From positions 62,538 to 126,537 of the forward strand of contig DEMD01000012.1 of assembly GCA_002354735.1 (NCBI GenBank): a stretch of 64,000 nt of DNA. Direction: 5' to 3'. A program made the position numbers and the translations under genes. Below the pieces are notes generated by a model, which ran no database searches, had not been told where the DNA came from, and worked only from the letters and a program-made list of their open reading frames with translations. The stretch is from Gammaproteobacteria bacterium UBA2679. GTDB taxonomy: Bacteria; Pseudomonadota; Gammaproteobacteria; Pseudomonadales; Oleiphilaceae. Positions 44,800 through 54,650 of this stretch are shown in pieces. Numbering within the stretch: position 1 is the first letter of the stretch; every line of letters starts with the position of its first letter.

Positions 44800-46281
44800 A
44801 TGCAGTTTCAGACGATCTACTCAGCATTTACGGTTAACAGGGCCCGCTTTCTTGCGACGGTGAGCATGGCGCTATTCCTCACGGCATGCGACGGAAGCTC
44901 AAGCGTTACGGACAAATCAACCGGCGAGCCGGGCACCCCTGCAGCCCCTTCCACACCCATTGTGCCCACTGCACCGTCGCAACCGACGACACCATCAGCA
45001 CCCGCAGGTGAACCTGATTTCGAACTGGTACTTACAGGCGCCGCGCCCGGCACGCCCGTAGCGATCACTGAAGGTACTGCGAGCAAAACACTCATTAGCA
45101 CACAGTTTCTTGAAGGCTTTGATAAGTCCGTGTCGTTGAGTGTAGAAGGCCGTGCGGTCGATCTGGAGGACCTGTCCATTGCGCTCTCCGAAACCATGGT
45201 GGTGCCAGGTACCGAAACCAACCCCGTACGCGATGTGGAGTTGACACTAAGACTCGCGATCGGTGCTCGCCCAATACTGCCCCATCAGCGAACATTGACT
45301 GTAGTTGGCACGAGTGGCGCCGTTACCAAACGGCTGGTACTCGACATCGATGTATCGCCGGTCCCCAAACCCGATGTCTATCTATTGATTGGGCAGAGCA
45401 ATATGTCTGGCGCCAGCGGCGGTGGAAAAAACGCAGGCCCCGGCGGCCCAGATGAACCGCACCCGAGAATTCGACAGCTGAACGTGAAAGGCGACGATGA
45501 CAGCAGTGGCGCCCATACGAGTCGCTCATTGAATGTCATGCCGCAAGTTTTTGTACGCGCAGAGGATCCATTGCACAAACCCCTCCCCTCTGGGGCATCC
45601 TCGAAAGAGGGTTTGAGTATTGGCCCCGGCCTGTCATTCGCCAAAGCCGCGCTCGAGGATACCACCCAGGATATCATCCTCGTTCCAGCCGCCTGGGGTG
45701 ATACCGGCTTCTGTCGTGAGCTAAGACCTCGTGGTAGCTGGAATGCTGTGGTCCGCAATGTGGGTGATCTATCCAACGAGACCCGTCTCTATCAACGCGC
45801 TTTACTCAGAACGGCTGTCGCCATTGAAGAGAGCGGCGGTATATTGCGCGGTATCATTATGCATCAAGGTGAAAAAGATGCCTCCGATGAGGATAGCAAG
45901 GGGCTCGATTGCGTACAGTACTATGCTGAGAATCTGCGATTACTGATCAGTGCTCTGCGCAAGAATATTGTGGCTGACCTCCGTGGCCCAGAATGGCGTG
46001 ACCCTGAAGCGGCCATTCCCTTCGTAATCGGCACCATGTCGCGAGGTGTGGACGAGCGCGGCGACTACAGCCAGTTCGGCCCCGCAAAGTCCGTAGTGGA
46101 CGGGGTCCACAGGAACGTGGCGGGCCTGCTGCCCTACGCGGCCTACTCGAACTTCGACGATCTTGTACCGCCAGGCTACGACTGCGGAGCCGGCGATTGC
46201 ATTCATTTTGGCGCGTCAGCGTACCGAGAAATGGGACGCAGGTATTACATGGCTTTACGTGATGCGGTTGATTCTGAATAA
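44800..46281 (+). CDS. Secreted lipoprotein of the sialate O-acetylesterase (SASA/SGNH) type
   Basis: This 493-residue protein has a lipoprotein signal (ALFLTACDG, Cys at about 28), a Pro/Thr/Ser-rich linker (about 40-70), a beta-rich domain (about 75-195), and a C-terminal SGNH-type esterase. SGNH blocks: GQSNMSG with the nucleophile Ser, HQGEKDA, and the C-terminal DCIHFG holding the Asp-x-x-His. These match carbohydrate esterase family SASA. The linker plus N-terminal domain would hold it on the outer membrane or surface. The substrate (acetylated glycans) is inferred. The ATG at 44800 has a poor ribosome site. Confidence 0.85.
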   Translation: MQFQTIYSAFTVNRARFLATVSMALFLTACDGSSSVTDKSTGEPGTPAAPSTPIVPTAPSQPTTPSAPAGEPDFELVLTGAAPGTPVAITEGTASKTLISTQFLEGFDKSVSLSVEGRAVDLEDLSIALSETMVVPGTETNPVRDVELTLRLAIGARPILPHQRTLTVVGTSGAVTKRLVLDIDVSPVPKPDVYLLIGQSNMSGASGGGKNAGPGGPDEPHPRIRQLNVKGDDDSSGAHTSRSLNVMPQVFVRAEDPLHKPLPSGASSKEGLSIGPGLSFAKAALEDTTQDIILVPAAWGDTGFCRELRPRGSWNAVVRNVGDLSNETRLYQRALLRTAVAIEESGGILRGIIMHQGEKDASDEDSKGLDCVQYYAENLRLLISALRKNIVADLRGPEWRDPEAAIPFVIGTMSRGVDERGDYSQFGPAKSVVDGVHRNVAGLLPYAAYSNFDDLVPPGYDCGAGDCIHFGASAYREMGRRYYMALRDAVDSE

Positions 46282-46464
46282 TTTTATTGAATGGATTGAT
46301 TGGCTGAGCAACATTTCAATACACTTCGTAACCCGAAAAGAGGGTCAGCATTCCCGTCATCTGGACTATGCTGACTTAAGTGCCCTCACTTTCTGAGCCA
46401 TTCGCAGGGTCCGGAGAGTTGGCAAGCACGCTCTACCCGTTATTGACGTGTATTGGAGGCGCTC

Positions 46465-46980
46465 ATGCCCGCATCATGTTTGAAAAAGATGCTGCGTTCT
46501 CATCTGATCGACTATACCTCGATTCAGCATGAGCCGGCATATACCGCGAAGTCGCTGCTTGCTGCAACAGGTGTAGACGCAGACATCCTCGCAAAGACGG
46601 TGGTATTGCACGTGGACGGCGTCTCGGCCCTGGCCGTCATGACCGCCAGTGCAAAGATTCGCTGGGACAGGCTTTGCCGGGTCATGGGCACGGACTTCAT
46701 CGAACTGGCTGACGAATCTGAATTTGCCGAGCAGTTCCCTGGCTGTGAACTCGGTGCCATTCCGCCTTTCGGCAGTTTGTTTGGAATGACGGTCTACCTT
46801 GACCAGTCGCTGGCGGCTCAGTCTGAAATCGCCTTCAGTGCCGGCACGCACGATGAAATCATCAAGATTTCGATGCAAGACTACAAGCGCCTGGCCAAAC
46901 CCATCGTACTCGAAGCCGGTTTTATCCGCAGCGCAGAGCAGGCGTCCGGGGAAGTTCCCCCGCTAGCCCAGACAGGTTGA
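46465..46980 (+). CDS. YbaK/aminoacyl-tRNA deacylase domain protein
   Basis: This is a 171-residue protein with the YbaK/ProX editing-domain fold: TAKSLLAATGVDADILAKTVVLHVDG, then the conserved pocket PGCELGAIPPFG and ISMQDYKRLAKP. Such proteins remove wrongly loaded amino acids from tRNA. Which tRNA is edited here cannot be told. GGAGG 5 nt before the ATG at 46465 sets the start. It lies 183 bp after the esterase gene, a stretch with nothing else visible. Confidence 0.85.
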   Translation: MPASCLKKMLRSHLIDYTSIQHEPAYTAKSLLAATGVDADILAKTVVLHVDGVSALAVMTASAKIRWDRLCRVMGTDFIELADESEFAEQFPGCELGAIPPFGSLFGMTVYLDQSLAAQSEIAFSAGTHDEIIKISMQDYKRLAKPIVLEAGFIRSAEQASGEVPPLAQTG

Positions 46981-47068
46981 AGCGCCGTTTGGCTTCCCGG
47001 TGTAAATGGTGAGTTGAAACATGGCAGCAGTAGTCGATTTTGGCTGCTGCTTTGCCTACAATCGGGCG

Positions 47069-48499
47069 ATGACAACACCCGTAGAGAAGCCAGCCATCTC
47101 GCCCGCCCACGTCGTGGAGTCGACCCTACTTCATTGCGACGTGCTGGTGATTGGCGGAGGGATAACTGGCGCATCCACTGCCTTGGCAATCGCTAGAAGC
47201 TGCCCCGCCGCACACATTGTACTTGTCGAAGCTAGTAAGCCTGACCTCGCCGCTTCGCAACTCGAGTCTGATTTCTCGCCGCCCGGTTTAAGAGTCAGCG
47301 CCCTGAACCTGCAGTCCGAGCGCTTCCTCCGTGGCCTCGACGTCTGGTCTGAGCTCGATGCTCATAGGCTCAAGCCATACACCGCGCTGCAGGTTTCAGA
47401 GAATCCCGACGCTTCTCTCAAGTCTGCAACCGCCGTCATAGGCGGTGAAACAACATTCTCAGTTGACGACCTCACCGACTCCGCTATCACGCATCTCGGT
47501 ACAATTATCGAGAACGACCTGCTCCAGCGGGGGCTCTGGAAGCTCATGACCAGACAGCCGAACCTGACACTAATGCAGGCTGAGCTGCTGGACCTGGTTC
47601 AGCAGCAGCCGCAAGGTGTAACCGCACATTTGAACGCAGCCGGGCAAGTCCGGGCAGTCAAAGCGCGCCTGCTCATTGGTGCAGATGGTGCAGGCTCCTC
47701 GGTTCGTGTGAAAGCGGGCATTCGGCAGATGGCCGAAGGCTATGAGCAGAAGGCGCTGGTGATCGGCGTGGAGCTTGCCGAGCGTGCCGGCGCCATGACC
47801 TGGCAGCTGTTCCGACCCGCAGGACCCGTCGCGTACTTGCCCTTATTCGATTGTGAGGGCGCACCGGCCGATCATTGCGCAGCCTATGCATCACTTGTAT
47901 GGTACGACTCGCCTACACGCATTCAGGCACTCACGCAGCTGGATATGGAGACCCTGCTCGAGCAAGTGCTGCAAAACTTCCCTGACAAATTGCCACGCAT
48001 TCGCCGAATTTACGGTCGAGCAGCGTTTCCACTCGTGAAATCGCATTGTACCAGCTACAGCCGAGGCTCCGTGGTACTCGTGGGCGATGCGGCTCACACT
48101 GTCAATCCCTTGGCAGGCCAGGGGCTCAATATGGGGCTGCAGGATGCAGAGGCCCTTTCGGCGACTGTCTGTTCCAAGTTGCTTGCCAGCGGTGCATGCG
48201 CTGACGGGCTCGAGCAGGCCTTGCGGAGCTATGAGCGGCAGCGCAAGCCGCAGAATCTGTTGATGACGGCTACTGTCGATGCGTTCTACTATGCCTTCAG
48301 CAATGACATCGCACCGTTGAAATTGCTCAGGCGGCTTGGTTTATCTATCGCCGACAAGGCTGGCCCACTGAAGCGTCGGGTATTGACGCATGCGCTGGGC
48401 CTTGATCAGGCGACGGGGTCGCGGGAAGCAGGATCACAGTCAACCCAGCCGACACCATCTCACGCTGTCAACGGAGCGACAGAATCAGAACAGGTCTGA
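47069..48499 (+). CDS. FAD-dependent ubiquinone-synthesis-type hydroxylase (UbiH/UbiF/UbiI/Coq6 family)
   Basis: This 476-residue flavoprotein monooxygenase has GxGxxG as VIGGGITGAS, the DG motif as GADGAGSSVR, and the GD motif as GDAAHTVNPLAGQGLNMGLQDAEAL. The NPLAGQGLN block is diagnostic of the ubiquinone hydroxylases. The exact ring position cannot be told from the sequence. The C-terminus has a Ser/Thr/Gln-rich tail of about 30 residues. Start: ATG at 47069 is preferred; ATG at 47021 would put 16 extra residues before it. HIT follows, 32 bp away. Confidence 0.88.
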   Translation: MTTPVEKPAISPAHVVESTLLHCDVLVIGGGITGASTALAIARSCPAAHIVLVEASKPDLAASQLESDFSPPGLRVSALNLQSERFLRGLDVWSELDAHRLKPYTALQVSENPDASLKSATAVIGGETTFSVDDLTDSAITHLGTIIENDLLQRGLWKLMTRQPNLTLMQAELLDLVQQQPQGVTAHLNAAGQVRAVKARLLIGADGAGSSVRVKAGIRQMAEGYEQKALVIGVELAERAGAMTWQLFRPAGPVAYLPLFDCEGAPADHCAAYASLVWYDSPTRIQALTQLDMETLLEQVLQNFPDKLPRIRRIYGRAAFPLVKSHCTSYSRGSVVLVGDAAHTVNPLAGQGLNMGLQDAEALSATVCSKLLASGACADGLEQALRSYERQRKPQNLLMTATVDAFYYAFSNDIAPLKLLRRLGLSIADKAGPLKRRVLTHALGLDQATGSREAGSQSTQPTPSHAVNGATESEQV

Positions 48500-48531
48500 A
48501 GACCTGCCTCAACCGGACCAAGGAGACCAGC

Positions 48532-48900
48532 ATGGCTGAAACTATTTTCGACAAGATCATCAATCGCGAAATCAAGGCTGACATCGTGTACGAGGACGAC
48601 CAGGCGCTCGCCTTCAGGGATATCAATCCCCAGGCGCCATTACATATCCTGATCATACCGAAGCTACGCATAGCAACGATCAACGATATCAAGCCCGAGC
48701 ACGAGGCACTCGTTGGGCATCTATTCAGCATCGCAGGCAAAATTGCCCGCGACGAAGGCGTCGCTGAGGATGGCTACAGAGTCGTGATGAACTGTAATGA
48801 GGCTGGCGGACAGAGCGTGTATCATATCCATCTACACATGCTTGGCGGCCGAATGCTGGGCTGGCCACCCTTTACGGATCAGCCGAAAGCCCAGGCTTGA
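48532..48900 (+). CDS. HIT family (HinT-type) purine nucleoside phosphoramidase
   Basis: This 122-residue protein has the HIT triad in VYHIHLHMLGG and the HinT N-terminal segment FDKIINREIKADIVYEDD. HinT cleaves phosphoramidate bonds of AMP. AAGGAG precedes the ATG. Its stop lies 11 bp from the convergent phoU stop. Confidence 0.95.
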   Translation: MAETIFDKIINREIKADIVYEDDQALAFRDINPQAPLHILIIPKLRIATINDIKPEHEALVGHLFSIAGKIARDEGVAEDGYRVVMNCNEAGGQSVYHIHLHMLGGRMLGWPPFTDQPKAQA

Positions 48901-48911
48901 GCAGCTGCAGT

Positions 48912-49637
48912 CTATTTAACGATAAGACTTTCGGTGTCGCTGATCGATATGTGGCGAACATCCTGCCCCTTGATGAGGTAGATCACGTGCTGCGACACGT
49001 TGCAGGCATGATCGCCAATCCGCTCGAGCGCTCTGAGCACCCACATAATGTTGAGAATATGGGTAATGGTGCGGGGGTCCTCCATCATTACCGTCACGAG
49101 CGAGCGCATCGCAGACTTGTATTCAGAGTCGACCACTTCGTCTTCCTTGATGACCTGGAACGCAGCCTCCGTGTCAAAGCGTGCGAAGGCGTCGAGCGCA
49201 TTATGTAGCATCCCCAACACCTGGCGGCCGATATTGCGTACCTCGACGAAACCTCTGGCAGAGTCGGAAACATCCAGGCCAGCCAGCGCGATGCTGATCT
49301 TTGCGATTTTCTTGGCCTCATCACCCACCCGCTCAAGATCATTCACGATTTTGGCCGATGCTACGACAAGTCTCAAATCGCTCGCAGCTGGCTGACGCAT
49401 GGCGATAACATTGACCCACTCGCGATCAATGGTCTTTTCAAGCGCATTCACCTGCTTATCCTGGTCACGCACTTGCTCGGCGAGTTCGGTATCCCGGGCG
49501 GTCATGGCGGTAATCGCCTGTGAAACCTGCTGCTCGACAAGGCCGCCCATCAGCATGAGGTGCTCCCTCAGCATCGTCAGGTCCTTGTTGAACTGCTGCG
49601 AAATGTGGTGTTGATGATCTGTTCCGCTATGGGGCAT
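48912..49637 (-). CDS. phoU: Phosphate signalling regulator PhoU
   Basis: This 241-residue all-helical protein has the two PhoU repeats, with DLRLVVASAKIVNDLERVGDEAKKIAK (in parts) and ALERIGDHACNVSQ. It links the Pst transporter to PhoR and keeps the regulon off when phosphate is ample. It is the last gene of the pst operon, 29 bp after pstB. Confidence 0.96.
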   Translation of the reverse strand: MPHSGTDHQHHISQQFNKDLTMLREHLMLMGGLVEQQVSQAITAMTARDTELAEQVRDQDKQVNALEKTIDREWVNVIAMRQPAASDLRLVVASAKIVNDLERVGDEAKKIAKISIALAGLDVSDSARGFVEVRNIGRQVLGMLHNALDAFARFDTEAAFQVIKEDEVVDSEYKSAMRSLVTVMMEDPRTITHILNIMWVLRALERIGDHACNVSQHVIYLIKGQDVRHISISDTESLIVK

Positions 49638-49666
49638 TTGGCACTCCCTACTCGTTGTTTGCCCGG

Positions 49667-50527
49667 TCAGCCGTAGCGTCCGGTAATATAGTCTTCTGTC
49701 TGTCTTGATGCCGGATTGGTGAAGAGGTCATTGGTACCACCAAACTCGATCAGGTCTCCGATATACATGAAGGCAGTATAATCCGACACACGAGCTGCCT
49801 GCTGCATATTATGCGTCACGATCACAATCGTATAATCAGTCTTCAGATTATGAATCAGCTCTTCGATCTTCAAAGTCGACAGTGGGTCGAGCGCCGATGC
49901 TGGCTCGTCCAGAAGAAGTACAGCTGGCTTGACCGCAACAGTTCGTGCGATCACAAGGCGCTGCTGCTGTCCGCCAGAAAGACCCAAGGCCGAATCGTGC
50001 AGGCGATCCTTTACCTCGTCCCATAGTGCGGCTGAGCGTAGGGCCCACTCGACCGTTTCATCGAGCAATCGCTTCTTGTTGATGCCCTGGATGCGCAGAC
50101 CATATGTGACGTTTTCATAGATACTTTTAGGGAACGGGTTTGGCTTCTGGAACACCATCCCTACGCGACGGCGCAGCTCCGCCACGTCAACCGCACGATC
50201 ATAAATGTTGCGACCTTCAAGTTCGATGCTGCCCTCAATGCGGCAGCCATCTACCAGGTCATTCATTCTGTTGAAGCAGCGCAGCAGGGTCGATTTACCA
50301 CAGCCAGATGGACCAATGAATGCCGTCACCCTTTTCTGGGGAATCTTCATATTGATGCCGTGAAGCGCTTCCTTCTGGCCGTAGAAGAGCTTGAGATCCT
50401 TAACTTCCAGCGCAGTCGCTTCATCATCGATGTTCATGCGCTCATCGCCCTGCACGATATCCCTGATGTTTACCGCATGGGTTTTGGGTGATCGTACGTC
50501 ATCTGTAGAACTGTTCTTGTCAATCAT
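49667..50527 (-). CDS. pstB: Phosphate ABC transporter ATPase PstB
   Basis: This is the ATP-binding subunit of the phosphate importer, 286 residues from the ATG at 50527. Walker A is [12 protein letters not shown]; the Q-loop is [11 protein letters not shown]; the signature is LSGGQQQR; Walker B is [12 protein letters not shown]; the H-loop is VTHNMQQA. The N-terminus carries an extension of about 35 residues before MNIDD that may be real or mis-started: an internal ATG at 50437 is a good alternative. Confidence 0.96.
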   Translation of the reverse strand: MIDKNSSTDDVRSPKTHAVNIRDIVQGDERMNIDDEATALEVKDLKLFYGQKEALHGINMKIPQKRVTAFIGPSGCGKSTLLRCFNRMNDLVDGCRIEGSIELEGRNIYDRAVDVAELRRRVGMVFQKPNPFPKSIYENVTYGLRIQGINKKRLLDETVEWALRSAALWDEVKDRLHDSALGLSGGQQQRLVIARTVAVKPAVLLLDEPASALDPLSTLKIEELIHNLKTDYTIVIVTHNMQQAARVSDYTAFMYIGDLIEFGGTNDLFTNPASRQTEDYITGRYG

Positions 50528-50623
50528 AGTTGGCGTCACTCAATAAAATTCGGCTGTCTCTGAAAGTGGTTCCGGCTGTTCATTCAGCACCCCGGGAGCC
50601 TGGAGGAGTGCTGTGGTCAGAAC

Positions 50624-52288
50624 CTACATTTCCAGCGCTTTGTATTTTTCTCGCAGTCTGTTGCGGATTGCCACCGCGGACAGGTTCAACAGAGCAATGA
50701 CTGCAACCAACAGCAATGCTGTTGCATAGACCAGCGGCCGCGCGGCCTCAACGTTCGGGCTCTGGAAGCCGACATCGTAGATATGGAAACCTAGATGCAT
50801 GAACTTCTGGTCCAGATGCAGGTAGGGGTAATTGCCATCGAGCGGCAGCGAAGGCGCCAGTTTTACCACACCTACCAGCATGAGCGGCGCCACCTCGCCA
50901 GCCGCACGGGCGATCGCAAGAATCACACCGGTCATCAGTGCTGGAGAAGCCATCGGTATGACTACTCGCCAGAGGGTCTCGGCCTTGGTCGCACCCAGCG
51001 CCAGACTGCCCTCCCGGATAGAGCGCGGAATCCTTGAGAGTCCTTCTTCCGTAGCGACGATCACGACGGGCAGAGTCAGGATAGCCAATGTAATCGAAGC
51101 CCATAACAAACCGGGCGTGCCAAAGGTCGGTGATGGCAGTGCTTCTTCGAAAAATACATCGTCGATCCCGCCACCAATGAAGTAGATGAAAAAGCCGAGA
51201 CCGAAGACACCGTAAACGATGGACGGCACGCCAGCGAGATTATTGACGGCAATACGCAGAATGCGAGTAACCGTTCCCTGGTGGGCATATTCTCGCAGAT
51301 AGACCGCAGCGACCACGCCCAGTGGCGTGACCATGATGGACATCACGATGACCATCAGTACCGTACCGAAAATAGCGGGGAAGACACCCCCTTCGGTATT
51401 GGCCTCTCGCGGATCTTCACTGAGGAATTCCCAGATCTTCGAGATATAGAAACCGCCCTTCTCCAGCAGGCCCATATCGTTCGGCTTGAAGCCCCTGACT
51501 ACCTTGGCGAGCGAAATGGTCTGGGTCTTATTCTGCATGGCTCGCATAACGATGGCGTCACGGTTGATCGCTTCATAAAGTTCGCTGAGCTCGCTCTGCA
51601 GCACATCGTACCCGGCATTGGCTTCCGCTTCCCTGGCCTCGACATCAGCAAGCGCCTCAGGTGTGTCCTGGCCATCCAGCGCAAGGCGTCGGCGCTCGAG
51701 TCGCAGAGCCTCCAGCTCAGCATTGATGCTGGCGATCCGCCCTTTTTCAATGTCTTCTATCTTTTCGTGGAGTTGCAATGCCCTATCGAGCCGCTCTTCG
51801 AAGGCCGGCCAGACATTCTCGCCCGATGCGACGACCTCACCATTCTCACTTACAGCTTCGAGATAACCGTAGAAGTTGCCCCATTCACGACGCTCAAGGA
51901 CGACGATATCCTGGGGATAGGTGAGTTCCCCGAGGTTTCGACGCAAATACCAGTTAAAGTCGGAGCCGCCCAGATCCCTGTTACCGGTCTTGACGAGCCA
52001 GCGTTCGACGAAGTTTTGATCCTCAGGCACATCGAGGCCGGTAGCCCGTATCTGCTCGGCAGGTACATCCTCCTGCTCGACTTCCTGCCCTATGAGCGTG
52101 ATGACGGCGCCCTGATTGCCACTGTAGGACGTTTCGAAAACACTATGCGGCCAGAAATGACTCAATCCCCGTACGGCAATCAAGGCGAGCAAGCCGAATA
52201 CCATCACAAGGCTGATGGTGACAGCGCCTGCATTGATCCAGATCCAGGGGTCGCCTTTACGGAACCAGTTTCCTAGAGAGATTCGCAC
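50624..52288 (-). CDS. pstA: Phosphate ABC transporter permease PstA (long form)
   Basis: This 554-residue permease has the typical EAA-loop transmembrane domain in its C-terminal half (about 300-550, with EEGLSRIPRSIREGSLALGATKAETLWRVVIP in parts). A large insertion lies between the first helix (about 20-42) and the permease domain. Residues about 160-250 of the insertion are rich in Glu, Leu, Arg and Ala and predicted coiled coil, on the periplasmic side. The long form is known in Pseudomonas and relatives. The start is GTG at 52288 with AGGAAA upstream, 34 bp after pstC. Confidence 0.95.
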   Translation of the reverse strand: MRISLGNWFRKGDPWIWINAGAVTISLVMVFGLLALIAVRGLSHFWPHSVFETSYSGNQGAVITLIGQEVEQEDVPAEQIRATGLDVPEDQNFVERWLVKTGNRDLGGSDFNWYLRRNLGELTYPQDIVVLERREWGNFYGYLEAVSENGEVVASGENVWPAFEERLDRALQLHEKIEDIEKGRIASINAELEALRLERRRLALDGQDTPEALADVEAREAEANAGYDVLQSELSELYEAINRDAIVMRAMQNKTQTISLAKVVRGFKPNDMGLLEKGGFYISKIWEFLSEDPREANTEGGVFPAIFGTVLMVIVMSIMVTPLGVVAAVYLREYAHQGTVTRILRIAVNNLAGVPSIVYGVFGLGFFIYFIGGGIDDVFFEEALPSPTFGTPGLLWASITLAILTLPVVIVATEEGLSRIPRSIREGSLALGATKAETLWRVVIPMASPALMTGVILAIARAAGEVAPLMLVGVVKLAPSLPLDGNYPYLHLDQKFMHLGFHIYDVGFQSPNVEAARPLVYATALLLVAVIALLNLSAVAIRNRLREKYKALEM

Positions 52289-52322
52289 TATTCTGCTTTC
52301 CTAATCGTGGGTGTCGGCATTA

Positions 52323-54608
52323 TTAGATGACACTGTACTTGTTTCTCAGACGCTGCCTGACGAACTCGGCCAGCGTATTGAGCACGAAGGTAAAGACAAA
52401 CAAGACAAGCGCCGTCAGGAACAGTATACGGTAATGTGAACTCGCCACTTCAGTCTCGGGCATCTCAACCGCAATGTTGGCCGAAAGCGTTCGCATACCT
52501 TCAAAAATATTGACGTCCATGATGGGCGTGTTGCCTGTCGCCATCAGAACGATCATGGTCTCACCGACCGCTCGCCCCAGGCCAATCATCACTGCGGAAA
52601 ATATACCCGGGCTCGCGGTAGGCAAAATGACCCTGACCATGGTCTGCCACTGAGTGGCCCCCAGCGCGAGCGAGCCATAATTGAGGTGCTTGGGCACGCT
52701 GAAGATGGCGTCCTCGGTGATCGAAAAGATTGTTGGGATGATCGCAAAACCCATAGCGGCACCAACGACCAGCGCGTTCCGCTGATCGTAGTCAATACCA
52801 AGCTCGGACGTGAGATAGTCGCGCATATTGCCGCCAAAGAACCACAGTTCGAGGTATGGACTGACAGCAAAGCTTAACCAGCCTATGAGGAGGATCACTG
52901 GAATAAGCAGAAGGGGATCGTAGCCGTCCGGCACCAGGTGCCGCACACGATCCGGCATGTTCGCCCAGATAAAGCCAAACAGCAGAATGCCTAGCGGTGT
53001 AATGACCAGAACTGCAAAGACCCCAGGCAGGTTCTCTTCCATGAACGGTGCGAAAAAGAGCCCCGCCAGGAAGCCCAGAATGACCGTAGGCAGGGCCTCC
53101 ATCAGCTCTATAGATGGCTTGACCTTTTTGCGAACTGCGGGTGCCATGAAGTGCGCGGTATAGATGGCGCCACAGATCGCCAGAGGCACAGCAAGCAGCA
53201 TGGCATAAAACGCGCCTTTCAATGTGCCGAAGGTCAGCGGCATCAGACTGTACTTGGGTTCGAAGTCCGTGTTCGCCGCTGATGACTGCCATATATACTC
53301 CGGCTCATCATAGCCTTCGTACCAGACCTCACTCCAAAGCGCGGAGAAGGACACATCGGGATGCTCGTTATCCACCAGGTAGAGGTGCAGCTGGTCCCGT
53401 CCGTCAACGAGCGCGAGTCTGTTGGCTCGAGGCGAGATAGCCAGCCTCAGCACTGGCGAGTCGATAACCTTCTCGGCCAGCAGCCGCGTTTCAGCCGTAG
53501 TATTGAAGAAGGCTATCCTGCCGTTTTCATCGCCGGTGACAAAGCCCTTTCGACGATGCTCTGCGGACAGCGCGGTTACGTTGCCGGTGCCGGCTTCAAA
53601 TGAACGAACTTTCTGCAGCGAGTACTTGTTCTTGTCGTCCCGCACCGGGAACCACTGGCTGACATTTCCCGCAGAGTCGCTCACGAGCAGTGCAAAGTCG
53701 CCAAGCAGGAACTGGAGTTTGGTGACCGCAGCGCCGTCTGCCGACAGATCGACCTGGCTCACCAGCTTCGCTTCCGATTTGCGTATATCGAACATCTGCA
53801 GAGCCCCATCCTCCAGCAGAACGTATAGCCAGCGACGGTCGGGACTTAGCAGGAGCTGTTGTATGGCGCCATTGATTTCCGGCAGGGCGAGCTCAATCTC
53901 TGCCAGGCTGGATTCACCGGTCAGAAAGTTTTCTTCGAGTTCAAACGATTTGCCGAAGAGCTCGTTATTAGCATTGGCGCCAATAAGCACGATGCCGTCA
54001 TCGCTGCTGCGAGCGGCCACATGCAGCAAGGCCGCCCCTGCTGTTTCGAGTTCTACCGGTGCTTCCAGGCCAGGATAACTGACCGTCGGAGCGATCGTTC
54101 GAACCAACTCGCCATCAGGCTGACTCTCGTAGCTGCTTTTATACTGGTGCTCAATGAGGAGCGCTGTACCGTCGGAGAGACCGGCAACAAGTTGCTCATT
54201 ACCCACCGAACCCTGATTGATGCTGGAAATCCGCACACCTCGCGGGACAGGCAAACGCTCCTGCTTGATCACCACACCGTCATCGACTGCAAAGAAAACG
54301 ACGCTGTCTTCCGTCAGTCTCATGCCGATCTCGCCCTGCTCCTCCATGGCGAGCCACCATGTCTGCTGGGCCTCTCCAGGCAAGGGATAGCTTGTGACTT
54401 CCTCGATCGACGCACTCTTGAACAGCGGTATGACTTCATACAGCAGGTAAAAGAAGATGAGCGAAACCGCGACGATGACGCTCATGCCACCTACGGCAAC
54501 TGAGACGCTCGCCGCCTTATCCTTGAATGCCCTGCGCTTTCGATAGCGCTGCAGGGCTGGCGTGTCGAAATCAAGCTCCGGACTCGGTATCAGAGTCGGT
54601 TCAACCAT
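52323..54608 (-). CDS. pstC: Phosphate ABC transporter permease PstC (long form)
   Basis: This 761-residue permease has one helix at about 35-60, a periplasmic domain of about 370 residues that looks like a beta-propeller-type repeat domain (many strands such as GDFALLVSDSAGNVSQWFP and RRWLYVLLEDGALQMFDIR), then the ABC permease domain (about 460-755). The propeller-like insertion is present in Pseudomonas PstC too. The ATG at 54608 sits 42 bp after the stop of the TIGR03545-type gene. Confidence 0.94.
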   Translation of the reverse strand: MVEPTLIPSPELDFDTPALQRYRKRRAFKDKAASVSVAVGGMSVIVAVSLIFFYLLYEVIPLFKSASIEEVTSYPLPGEAQQTWWLAMEEQGEIGMRLTEDSVVFFAVDDGVVIKQERLPVPRGVRISSINQGSVGNEQLVAGLSDGTALLIEHQYKSSYESQPDGELVRTIAPTVSYPGLEAPVELETAGAALLHVAARSSDDGIVLIGANANNELFGKSFELEENFLTGESSLAEIELALPEINGAIQQLLLSPDRRWLYVLLEDGALQMFDIRKSEAKLVSQVDLSADGAAVTKLQFLLGDFALLVSDSAGNVSQWFPVRDDKNKYSLQKVRSFEAGTGNVTALSAEHRRKGFVTGDENGRIAFFNTTAETRLLAEKVIDSPVLRLAISPRANRLALVDGRDQLHLYLVDNEHPDVSFSALWSEVWYEGYDEPEYIWQSSAANTDFEPKYSLMPLTFGTLKGAFYAMLLAVPLAICGAIYTAHFMAPAVRKKVKPSIELMEALPTVILGFLAGLFFAPFMEENLPGVFAVLVITPLGILLFGFIWANMPDRVRHLVPDGYDPLLLIPVILLIGWLSFAVSPYLELWFFGGNMRDYLTSELGIDYDQRNALVVGAAMGFAIIPTIFSITEDAIFSVPKHLNYGSLALGATQWQTMVRVILPTASPGIFSAVMIGLGRAVGETMIVLMATGNTPIMDVNIFEGMRTLSANIAVEMPETEVASSHYRILFLTALVLFVFTFVLNTLAEFVRQRLRNKYSVI

Positions 54609-54650
54609 GTGCCAATTCTCCAGCTATGAAATTGCCCTTCATGCTCTGTC

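Noticed and set aside
51281..52276. 331-codon open frame on the plus strand
   Set aside because: Antisense to pstA. No family motif, and the pstA frame is certain.
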